Origin: Clitopilus passeckerianus
Taxonomy: Eukaryota > Basidiomycota > Agaricomycetes > Agaricales > Entolomataceae
Assembly: GCA_944990035.1 (NCBI GenBank)
Contig: CALYLX010000111.1
Coordinates: 1,178,001 to 1,242,000, forward strand
Length of the DNA: 64,000 nt
Direction: 5' to 3'
The notes under the pieces were generated by a model that did no database searches, was not told the origin of the DNA, and saw only the letters and a list, made by a program, of their open reading frames with translations. A program made the translations under genes and the position numbers. Within the stretch, counting starts at the first letter, position 1; the number at the start of each line of letters is the position of its first letter. Below are positions 24,536-34,474 of this stretch, in pieces.

Positions 24536-25429
24536 TTAATTCTCGACAACGAGGCCTCCCATGGCCTTCTGCACTTCCCTCATGGCTTGATCCGCGCTGC
24601 CGCCCTGAACAGGATTGGGTCCGGGGCCACCAGCGTTCCCGTTGATGTTTCGTGGTCCCAGACCGGGATGCCTGACACCCAAAGCAGCGCCCAGCATTCT
24701 CTTTCCAGGATCGCCAATACGAGGGCCAGAACCATTCATTTCCTGTGGCAAGCTGGTGCTGACCGAGTTGTTTGGAGGAGAGGAGCCTGTGACACTTTCA
24801 CTCAGGGACGAGTTAATCATGTAATTAAGCGTCGGATGGGATGGCAGAGAAGGGAGTGTTGGTGATGGCTCGCGACCGATACCGTTCACAGCCGCGTTCT
24901 CGGGGATAGTAACTTGCTGGCTTTGCTGACTGGCGCGGTTGTTGTTGAGGTTGCCAGAGGAAGAGCTAGACAGGCTCCGAGAGGTCGGGAAGACGGAGAT
25001 GGAGCTGGCACGGGCATTATGGGAGCGTGAAGGATTGGAATTGTGTCTTGAGTTGACAGTTGTAATTATTTGCTGGGCGTCAGGCCCGTCGTAAGGTTTA
25101 ATAGTCGCAGCAATTCCGGTGGAAGAGGAAGTCAGGATGGGCGGGGGAAAGGCAAGCGTGTGGAGGTATGCGCGTTTAGCTAGATACACGAAATGGCCAG
25201 CATCAGCTTCTGACACATCGGTCGTTTCGTCGTACTCACCGATAGAGGGATCCTGGAAGACAATGAGAAGGCTCGTGTCATCTTTCCATTTGATCTTAAA
25301 GCCTCCACTTATTCCCTCATATTCCGTAAAAGCGGACTGGATGTCCTTGGTTTTGAGTTCCTTCGGAAAGCCAGTTAGGGAAAGGATGCGAGTCACGGAG
25401 GCAGATAGTGAAGTGAGCGATGTGGACAT
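24536..25429 (-). CDS. RRM-like (R3HCC1-type) RNA-binding protein
   Basis: Starts MSTSLTSLSASVTRILSLTGFPKELKTKDIQ. The segment ILSLTGFPKELKTKDI...FKIKWKDDTSLLIVFQDPSIAKRAYL reads as a divergent RRM (beta-alpha-beta-beta with a KWxDDTxxLxVF strand), like the C-terminal domain of R3HCC1-type proteins. It is followed by a Ser/Asn-rich tail. An intron at 25239-25180 (GTGAGT...CTAG, 60 nt) lies inside the RRM. It is stopless and in frame, so an unspliced reading inserts 20 residues into the fold. The spliced product is about 277 residues. The biological role is unknown. Confidence 0.6.
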   Translation of the reverse strand: MSTSLTSLSASVTRILSLTGFPKELKTKDIQSAFTEYEGISGGFKIKWKDDTSLLIVFQDPSIGEYDETTDVSEADAGHFVYLAKRAYLHTLAFPPPILTSSSTGIAATIKPYDGPDAQQIITTVNSRHNSNPSRSHNARASSISVFPTSRSLSSSSSGNLNNNRASQQSQQVTIPENAAVNGIGREPSPTLPSLPSHPTLNYMINSSLSESVTGSSPPNNSVSTSLPQEMNGSGPRIGDPGKRMLGAALGVRHPGLGPRNINGNAGGPGPNPVQGGSADQAMREVQKAMGGLVVEN

Positions 25430-26401
25430 TTTGGATCAGAGAATGGTATTGGCGGGAGCAGAGGCAAAAAGCGGGTAGAGTTGAATGGTAGAACAGAGAA
25501 AAAAGGCGGAATGAAGGAGGAACGTTGGCAAGATGCAAATTAGTGCTGATTATGGAATTTGTTGGCCGCCAGGGTCTACCTGCAGTATCCAAACAATCAC
25601 TCTCACGCTTAACTCTTAACTATCATCCCCTTGTTCCCAATCCCTTTGCTCAACATGGACGTTCATTTAAATACCTGCTACTTGGAGACCCTGTCCTGCA
25701 GATGGGCTGCACAGAACTTGGCCTGTTGAGACACTGAAGCCACCACAATTCGTTGACCCGAAAACATGCAATCCCTGAAAAACTATTTTTTGCACCATTC
25801 CGTTTCCAGTCAGCTCGATGACAGTTGAACAAAGGAAATGAAGTGCTTCAGAATTTCCGGCTCCGAACTCCTGGAAAATGTTTTTTCTCTTAATTATCCG
25901 ACGTCCCCAGGAAGGAAGCACTTAAGCATGGTGCGACACCAGGCAACGAGAAAAGAGGACCTGAATCGGCCGTCCTGGTTCTGGTCATTTCATCGATTTC
26001 GAGGACTCTTGACTTCTTTTCATCCATGACGCCAAGAAGTATCTACCGCAAGCAGCTGATGCTGTTACTGGGGAAGAGTGCCCAGTTGAATCTCAGGATC
26101 CTTTCAAAAAATTATCTGACCTTTTTAAGGGGCTCTCGCCCAACCCCATGGTTCCACGAGGGCTGGGGCAGGGATGTTGTCGAAAGCCTGGATACCCTCA
26201 GATCAATAAAAGCTGCAACAGAATTCCGGTCGACTTGGTGTAGAATTTCGGGACGGTAAGAGTTTCCTCGTCACAACGTGTAATTCACAAGGAGACGTGA
26301 ATGATGATGATGAGCGGCATGATAATACAACATCGTTGATATGCAAATATGTACGGGAAAAGGCACAAGAAATCGTTGCTTCACACCCCCGGACCAGATA
26401 C
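25430..26401. other. intergenic, no gene seen
   Basis: Promoter of the RRM-like gene on the left and EF2 3' region on the right. Short ORFs only. Confidence 0.5.
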
Positions 26402-29400
26402 TTAGAGCTTGTCGTAGTAGGTATCGAGAGGTGGTATTTCGGGCTAGAATAATAATTTAGCAATCTCCTTCGCAGTTCCTAACAAGCAGATTCATACCTT
26501 GAGACCCTTGCGCTTGCGGACGTCGGTGACGAGCTTCTCGAGATGGCTGCCCTTGTCGAGAGGAGCTAGATACGCCATGAGTAATGGGCACACCACTCAA
26601 TCAAAATAATCCACTTACAGCCGCTCATGACTTCCCAATGATCGAAGACAGACTGAGGGAAGGCTTGTCCACTGGTGGCTGCACGGAGCTCTCCGTTGAA
26701 GCCGAACGACTCTCCAACAGGGAGGTAGGCCTTGACAGTGAACATGGGGGTTCCCGGCCTCTGCTCTTCACTGATGACTTGACCACGGCGTTTGTTCAGC
26801 ACGTTGTAAATACCACCGATGGCGTTCTCGGGACACTGAATCTCGACTAAATGAAATGAGATGAGTGTCAACGAACCAAAAAATGTATAAAGGTTGCATA
26901 CCGAGGAAGACAGGCTCCTGGAGACCAGGGGTAGCTAAGAGACAGGCAGCGTAACATGCGCGACGCATGGTGGGGATAATCTGACCACCTCCACGATGGA
27001 TGGCATCAGTGTGTAGCTAGAGGTGATGGAATCAGGACGATATCTGGTGAGTCGTAGGTAAAGAAACATACAGTAACATCAAGAACATTGAAGCGAACAC
27101 CACGCATGTTCTCTTCGCAGCAAACACCTTCCTTGGACGCCCACTGGAGGGCAGCAATACAGGAGTCCTTGATTTCGTTCAAGTACTGCACACCCTTGGT
27201 AACATCAACCAACAAGTTGGGGCCAGTGGTATCAGGACCGAATGCCCAAATCTTCCTGGCATCGGTAACGTCCCATCCGTAGTCGTCGGCGAGGACACGG
27301 GCACGAGACTTGAAATCGTCACGAGCGCTGACCTTGCCCTCTTCAATGGCCTTTGTCAGCTCCTCATCGATGGGCAGAGCCTTAACGAAGAGACGATTGT
27401 GCTTGTTCTGAGACTTGGAAAGGGCGACTATACTTGACTCGGCCTTGACAGTCTCACGGTAGGGGACGACGGGGTCGGAGATCTTGAGGGGGACACCAGC
27501 GTGGTCTTCTTGAAGATCCTGATTGGAGTCAGCTAAGATTCTAACTAGGCGAAAACCACAGACCTTCAAGCAAATTTCCAAGTGAAGCTCACCGGCACCA
27601 GCGACAATGTGCTCACCGGTTTCAGCGATCCATGCTTGGACGCAAGGGTCAGATTTTGACAGACGCTTGAGACCTTCGACAAGCTTGGGAAGATCAGAGG
27701 CGTTCTTGACTTCGACAGCGACCTGGACGACGGGGGATACGGAGAACCTCATGACTCTCATGTTGTGTGCGGTTTCGGAGGTGGTGAGAGTTCCGCTCTT
27801 CAACAAGAACTGATCGATACCGACGAGACCAACAATGTTTCCGGCCGGGCAGTCTTCAATGGGCTCGACATAACGACCCATCATGAGCACGGTACGTTGG
27901 ATGGTCTTGACGAAGAGATCTTCCTTCTTTCCGGGAACGTAGTTGGGACCCTGGATGCGGATCTTGGGACCAGAGCTAACGGTTCCGGAGAAGACACGAC
28001 CGAAGGCGTAGAAACGTCCCTTATCGGAGGTAGGCACCATCTTGGAAACGTAGAGGACGAGGGGGCCCTTGGGGTCACAGTCACGGATACCAATGGCAGA
28101 CTCATCGTCCAAGGGACCTTCGTAGAGGGTCTCAACACGGTACCTCTGGGCAGTGGCGGGGGAAGGAAGGTTGATGACAATCATCTCCAAGAGGGAATCA
28201 CCAGCGGGCAAGAACTTGCGCATGATGACCTTGAGGAGGGCCTTGCCTTCGAGGTCCTTCTCTTCGGGGGTGAGCTTGATCTCAAGCTTCGTGAGCATGG
28301 TCTCGGTCTGATCCTTCTTGAAGTTCATGACTGCCGCGAAGATCCTAAAAATGGGGTCCAGGACGAACATGTTGAAGGCACGTTCGAGGGACTTGCCGTC
28401 GTCCGTAGTGCCCTTTGTGGTCCACTTCTTGGTGGCGGGGTTGAAGAAGTTGTCACCCCACAACCTGGTCATCATCTTCTCCTTGTCAACACCGAACTTC
28501 TTGGCGTATCGTGCAGCAAATTGACGAAGGGAGAATCCCCATCCGTGGAGACCTGAACCGAAAGCGACGGTACCCTTCTCAGGGTAAACTTGGACGTCAC
28601 CAAGAGCCTGGTCATGGTACATGGATACAATGACGTTAACACTCTCAATGGTACGCTGGAAGGATTGGTAGAGGGATTCCTTGTCGGTCTGGAGCTCGAG
28701 AAGGGCGCGATCGACCTTGTTGATGATGACGACGGGTTTGATACGTTCACCGATAGCTTGACGAAGGACAGTTTCTGTTTGTACGCAAACACCTTCCACA
28801 CAGTCGACGACGACGAGAGCACCGTCAGTGACACGGAGGGCAGCAGTGACTTCAGAGGAGAAATCGACGTGTCCGGGGGAGTCGATCAAGTTAATCAAGA
28901 ACTCGGTTCCTAAAAGATTTTTCAGATAAATCGTCAATAAATGCAGAAAAATCGAGAAGAACGCCTACGAACCGACTGTCTTTTGTTTTGACTCGACGGT
29001 GGGAAGATCCTCCTTGTCGATCTCGAAGTACATCGAAATAGCGGTGGACTTGATCGTGATACCACGCTCCTTTTCATCATCACGAGTATCCGTAAAGCGC
29101 ATATCTCCTGCTTTTGATGAAGCAATGATACCAGCTTTTGACACTAAAGAGTCCGTGAGGGTGGACTTTCCGTGGTCGACTAGAAAAATTAGGCATGAGA
29201 GATGTATCAGAGAAGTGATCTCTGAAACTTACCATGAGCAATGACACTCATGTTACGGATATTCGTAGGACGGTCCATAAGCTGGCGGACCTGGTCTGTA
29301 GGACACCATCACCAGTAAGCTCGATGCCTCTCAAATTGGAAAACCGATAGCGATTACTTGCCTACTGTGAAGTTACTGTCATCGCAAATTGATTAGATGC

Positions 29401-29439
29401 GACCCTTAATCGTTATCACAAATCAAAGACTTACACCAT
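26402..29439 (-). CDS. EFT1: translation elongation factor 2
   Basis: Ten exons: 29439-29435, 29374-29361, 29295-29233, 29179-28973, 28909-27564, 27518-27072, 27016-26902, 26846-26619, 26565-26498 and 26443-26402, about 844 residues (yeast eEF2 is 842). G-domain motifs are AHVDHGKST, the switch region [25 protein letters not shown] and NKVDRA. The diphthamide loop reads [12 protein letters not shown], with the modified His in HRGGGQ. The end [13 protein letters not shown] is canonical. It catalyses GTP-dependent translocation on the ribosome. The first two exons are only 5 and 14 nt. The second intron begins with GC (GCAAGT at 29360), which is the only donor that yields [14 protein letters not shown]. 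Confidence 0.97.
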
Positions 29440-29893
29440 GGCTGCGGAATATTACTAGCAATTCCCTTTGACTTGATTTTTTGTAATGAGAACCAACAAT
29501 GCCAATGCTTTGAGGAGAGCGGCGAACGTTGATTGGGGAAGGAATGAGGTTTTCTATCATTTCAAATTTTACATATCCTTATCGATCAAGCTTAGGGCAG
29601 GTCACGGCATTGATCTTCACGTGGCCCATCCTTGCTAATCTGACTCTCGTAGCTGTCTCGGAATCGGTTGCGGTGCCGTATGACAGTAATCTAGTAGACA
29701 AAAACCGAAATTTAGCTATGCTGAAGTTCCTTCTTTGACGGAGGATTGCGTTGACTATCGTGCGCTGGACAGTTTGTATGGATCAGATCATCATGGGCAA
29801 CTTTACCCGCTCAGCATGAATACTATGACTCGACAACAGAAAGGGCCCAATATAAAGGACTAGTCATTAAACGAACATGAATCAGAGTACCAA
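29440..29893. other. divergent promoter between EF2 and the acetyltransferase
   Basis: Head-to-head spacer. AATATAAAGG at about 29849-29858 is a plausible TATA element for the + strand gene. An ATG at 29878 opens a six-codon frame (stop TGA) overlapping the GNAT ATG. Confidence 0.5.
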
Positions 29894-30745
29894 ATGAGTA
29901 ACCCTCAACTCGCCCCACTCGAAGTGAATGCCCGGACTGGGGAACCCTTCTTGCGCCTCCGAAAGCACAAGAACGTCATAATCACACCTCCAAGACATGA
30001 AGATATTCAGTGGTCTGTCACTTACCTAAACGACCAGAGGGTCTGGGAACAGTTGAGAAGCACACCTTTGCCGTATCTCCCAGGTAAAAACCGGACACAT
30101 TTCCTGGGAGGAGGATCATCAAATTAACTCCAAACAAACAGAACATGCGGAAGAATGGTTCAGAGAGATCAAGAAGCTATGTGATGAATCTCTTGAGGCC
30201 TTGGAGGCAGCGCGAGGACAATCAGAACCCATTCTCGTGAACCATTGTCCTATCCGCGCCATTCGAGAAGTCAAAGATGACGGCACCGACCTCTTCATTG
30301 GTGACGTTGGGCTCGGAAGAGTACCTGACGCAAGATTACTCGTTCTTCCCAGACGAGATGTTACTGATGAAGAGAGCGCGGCAGCACTGAAAGCAAACAA
30401 TGTCCTTCCTCTTGGAGATCCTAACATCCTATTTTCATTTGGAGGTGAGTCTTAACAATGAGAGTATGTCAACGTGACTCACGCATACGCTTAGACTATC
30501 TTGCACCCTCTCACCACGGCCAAGGAATCATGACCGACGTTGTGGAGACCTTGTTATGGGACTGGGGTATTCCGCGAATGGGCATTCGCAAAATACGGGC
30601 GGGTGCTTTTGAGGGCAATCCCGGAAGCGTTAGGGTTTTTGAAAAGAATGGATTTACTGTCACGCAGACTTTGGATAAATTCGTGGAGGCTAGGGGGAAG
30701 ATGCGCAATATGCATATTATTGAATGGGCAAAGGACGGGTTATAG
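29894..30745 (+). CDS. GNAT-family N-acetyltransferase
   Basis: Three exons (29894-30083, 30142-30444, 30495-30745), about 247 residues. It follows the RimJ/RimL-type layout: an N-terminal VIITPPRHEDIQWSVTYLND stretch, HAEEWFREI, then the acetyl-CoA loop YLAPSHHGQGIMTDVVETLL (Q/R-x-x-G-x-G/A type, here HHGQGI) and the C-terminal GNPGSVRVFEKNGFTVTQT. Acceptor specificity is unknown. It is divergent from EF2. Confidence 0.8.
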
Positions 30746-30929
30746 ACTCAGTAGACGGCTCTCGCCAATACCAGAGGCCTGAAGATGCCTGCAGTATAGA
30801 TAGCATCTTTATTTGGAGTATGTATTTGTTTGATTCAGAGTTTCTTTACCGCAGCACAGTCACCTAGCAAGAGTCCTTGAGTTGTTGACTTTAGTAAACA
30901 ACTCGCCTGAGCCTCTAGGACGTCGTCAA
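30746..30929. other. spacer left of the Helitron-like element
   Basis: GNAT 3' region, ending in A at 30929 just before the candidate TC terminus. Confidence 0.4.
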
Positions 30930-32431
30930 TCTATTATAATAAATCTATTATAATAAATGAGCTGGGACTTTAAGTCACGTGGTATAAACGTCAAACGGAA
31001 AAGGAAATTTGCCTTTCGGAGGTAACGGTACAACCACATCTCTTGAGCAAACGGCAAAACGGTTTCCTAGAACCTTCTCGAACCGATTCAATTTCGGACG
31101 CGGCTCATGGCGTAGGCTTTCTCGAACCTTCATTGTCACAATGAGAGGGACCAGACCTCTAACGCCTGGGATGGCTGTAGATTCTCCCTCTCTCGCTGAG
31201 CCAATAGCTGTCCCTATGATCGTAAGGGATCTACTGGCTATTCAAGGATACACCTCTCGATCTAGCCGGCTAGGTCAGTAAAGGGCACTCAAGTCTTGCA
31301 AACTGACCCTTGGATTCAGCAATTTGGACCTCAAAACCTCGCAATCACTGGCGTGCAACTCGACGGCTAAGGTGGCTCGCGCAAAACATGCCATCTAGAG
31401 GAACACAGGCATGTGACGGTGTGTATTCTCTGGCTTTCTAAACCCTTTAACTATAAGGGCACTGACTCAGCTGGCTCATTGGCCTGCAATTTAGTGTTCG
31501 GATTACACTTTACAAGTAAATTGGCGAGAAAGATGGCGTGAATCTTCGCGCTCTGACGGATACAAGGCTTAGACTCAAGTCGTCGGCAAGTAATCTGTTG
31601 TCTTGAGTCAACTGTTTGCTTACTGGAGGCCAACAGACCCCTCAACAAACCTTCAAAACTGGATGTTACGTTGGCCACCTGGCTCAATTCACGAACCAGT
31701 TACTCTGTTATAGGGAATGCAAGCCTGTGATCCAGGGATCGAGCTGCAAAGTTCAAGGTAAGAAAGCTACTTCACGGGATTCTGCAGTCTGACTTACGGG
31801 AATGCTAGCATTGCTCTACCTTCTCGGATTGAAACTTGAAAAGCATGCTAGGTATTAGTACGGTTATAGACACGGGACGCAACGGCTTACGACCAGAAAT
31901 GAACGTAGGTGCTATGTTCTGTGAACTGGGTCTTCATCGTAGTCCCACCAACAGCAGCCGATATGTATCAAACAGTCTGGCACCGATAATGGATTTTGGT
32001 CAAGGTAACCCATGCTCTTTCAAGGCAATTTCAAGGAGCATACAAACCAGGTTACCGACGTTCCTCATCTAGCGACACTTTGTGAGCATGCTGAATTTAT
32101 GGGGCTTGGATGCCAGTGTCGGCAAGTTGCATGGGGACCACAGGTATAGGAGATGCCGCCGCAGCAGTCCATACCGTCACCACTGTCATTGGGATGGGGG
32201 TTATCTTTCTCGGTAATGTTACGGGTAAGGTTTCTACACTCTTTTTCAATGAGTTTCCAAGCTACTGTGGTTATGAAAGGTTCAGATACTGCGCGGGTGG
32301 CCTCTGACCACATCCATAGCATATCTGTCATAGCATTACTTTCGTAATTTTAGGGGTATTTCACGCGAACGATAACATTGGTTTTTACGCTGAGTCACTT
32401 TCAGCCCGTGCAAAGCACGGGTAACGGCTAG
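30930..32431 (+). mobile_element. candidate non-autonomous Helitron, about 1.5 kb
   Basis: The left end begins A|TCTATTATAATAAA (30930), resembling known Helitron 5' ends (TC plus AT-rich). This 14 bp unit is tandemly repeated at 30944. The right end carries a perfect GC-rich hairpin, CCCGTGC-AAA-GCACGGG (32405-32421), then six bases, then CTAG (32428-32431) followed by T. This matches the Helitron rules: 5' TC, 3' hairpin plus CTRR, insertion between A and T, no target-site duplication, no terminal inverted repeats. No RepHel ORF is present. Inside are only short ORFs of unknown origin (31009-31281 on +, 32065-32331 on -), possibly captured fragments. Confidence 0.65.
32405..32421 (+). repeat. 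perfect 7 bp stem hairpin at the Helitron 3' end
   Basis: CCCGTGC, loop AAA, GCACGGG. It lies six bases upstream of the terminal CTAG, where Helitrons carry their rolling-circle terminator hairpin. Confidence 0.85.
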
Positions 32432-32771
32432 TATATATAAAAGCACCGAGTTCGACATGACAATCAAAAGTTTGAGCATGACGCAAGTATCTCCGTTCAT
32501 TTTTCGGGCAGCCAAGGGCGTTCGGAATGGCAGTGGTGTCACCTCCGATACTTTGACTGCGTATCGAGACCTGTGCAATTGTTTGGATGCTTCAGTCTAG
32601 TTTAAGACTCGGAGAACGGATTATTGGTACAAGCATGAGAATATAAGGGTCGTCAGGCAAAACCGAAGTTGGTTGCTGCAGGAAATCCGCTTTTTGATGA
32701 AATGTCCCACGTGAGCTTCGAACACTCACGAGAAACACGATCCTGAAGCTCACACCACTACGACGACCGCC
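32432..32771. other. SHO1 upstream region
   Basis: Spacer between the Helitron-like element and SHO1. TATATATAAAAG lies immediately right of the element, about 330 bp from the SHO1 ATG, so its promoter role is doubtful. Confidence 0.4.
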
Positions 32772-34091
32772 ATGCCTCCTCGCGGCAATGAAGGCCTTGA
32801 TTTCACCCCTATTCTAACTCATTATCTATTTCTATTTACTACTGCGCTCTCTATCGTAAGTTTTGCGTTTTCGGAACGTCAACCAGGCTGAACTAACGTT
32901 TTCCGTAGATTGCATGGTTTGTCGCCTTCATTGGCCAGATCGTTACCAATGTGAGACGTGAGTACAAAATTTTCCCGTCCTTCATACGAGAAATCCTCAC
33001 CTCTCTTCTCTGTACAGTTGGCCATGGCTTCGTCGGTTCTCTGTGGTTCGCCATATGGCTTCAACTCTTCCTAATCATCGGTGTCATTTACACCCTTGCC
33101 TCGGACTCCATTGCCATGCATCGTTTCCAAATTGCCACCTTTGGTGCAATTGCAATTGTCTTCGCCGTTAATGGCACCGACTCTGGTATATTCGCAGGAA
33201 CTGCTGGCCAGAGTGCAATGGCTGCGGGCTGGTTGATCACAGCCATAGTTGACATCCTCTGGGTCCTCTACTTCACTTCGGAGGAAGATTCTCTCATGCT
33301 TCATATCTTCAACTCTATGGGCACAGGAGGTCTCACACCCCTTCGCGTCGCCGCCGAACCCGTACAGGTGCCTCCATGCATATGCAAACCAACGGCTACG
33401 GCAGCAGTTACAACGTTGGAGGAGGTATTGGTTCCCACGATCCTTACGATGCCAAAATGGGCGGTATGGGTGGAATGGGCATGGGCAACGGTAGCGGTAT
33501 GGGCAGTATCGGTGCTGGTGGCGGACTCAGGAGCCAGCACAGCTTTAATGCTGGTAGCATGAACGACGCAAACAGAAGCGTTGGCGGCATCACAGGCACT
33601 GGCGGCGCAGGAAGTATTCACAATTCCCCGCTCAATGGTCCTGCCGGTTCACTAGGAGGCACTGACACCGTTGGTCCTCAATCCCCGCTTATGGCCGGAG
33701 TTGGTGCTGGGAATGGGTCGTTTGGTAGTGGCAACAATCCGGCCGACACCTCGATGCCACAGCCCCAGCCGGCGCAGCCATCGTCCCCGCCGCCACCAGA
33801 TGCGTTCTCTTACAGAGCCAAAGCCCTGTACTCCTGTATGTTTCATATTTCTGATCTTACTTGTCACATGCTTACAGGAGATCTACAGACACTGCGAATT
33901 CCGAAGATCCTAACGAAATCTCTTTCGCAAAGGGTGATATTCTTGATATCGTAGATAAGCAAGGCAAGTGGTGGCAAGCGCGAAAGGCTGATGGCTCAAT
34001 AGGAAGTGAGTCTCGTTCACCGTTATAATCCATACTTGGTAACTAAATATTTCTCACAGTTGCTCCTTCAAACTATCTGCAAATAATCTAA
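32772..34091 (+). CDS. SHO1: SHO1-type osmosensor with four TM segments and a C-terminal SH3
   Basis: Exons at about 32772-32855, 32909-32957, 33018-33835, 33889-34005 and 34060-34091. Four hydrophobic segments ([74 protein letters not shown]) are followed by a long Gly/Met/Ser-rich linker and an SH3 domain: [47 protein letters not shown]. Sho1 is a plasma-membrane sensor of the HOG MAPK branch whose SH3 binds the MAPKK. The frame breaks at 33338-33341: after GTGGLTP one C is missing from a C run, and adding it gives [12 protein letters not shown] and a total length of 366 codons plus stop. Confidence 0.85.
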
Positions 34092-34474
34092 GGTTCTGAA
34101 CCTCAGCGACCGTACATACCAGTCACGACCCCTAGAACGTCACGACCTTTCTATTCAAAAGTACACTGGATGTAGCTGTTGTATTTGACCTTCGGTGTAG
34201 CTTTACTCATCATGCTTCTCTCTTTATCTTCCTCTTACCTGTTGTGCACGTCTAACTTTATATACCTCTTCATCTATTCCCGGCGGCGAAGGAAGTTACC
34301 AATAACATTTTTCTTGCTTACACTATAGCTAGGGACTCAAAGAGGAAACTAGTAATTATACATTCATTGTTTCTCATGCCTTTGTGTGTAGAGGGATCCG
34401 ATGAGACCAACCGCCAGAAGAAAATCTAGTCATATATGTTGTGTGCCGAAGTACGGAGTGTCTTGTTGCCTACC
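34092..34474. other. 3' regions of converging SHO1 and RING-ligase genes
   Basis: Pyrimidine-rich non-coding spacer. No ORF of interest. Confidence 0.5.

Noticed and set aside
27765..28556. 263-residue plus ORF
   Set aside because: Antisense shadow of the EF2 coding exon.
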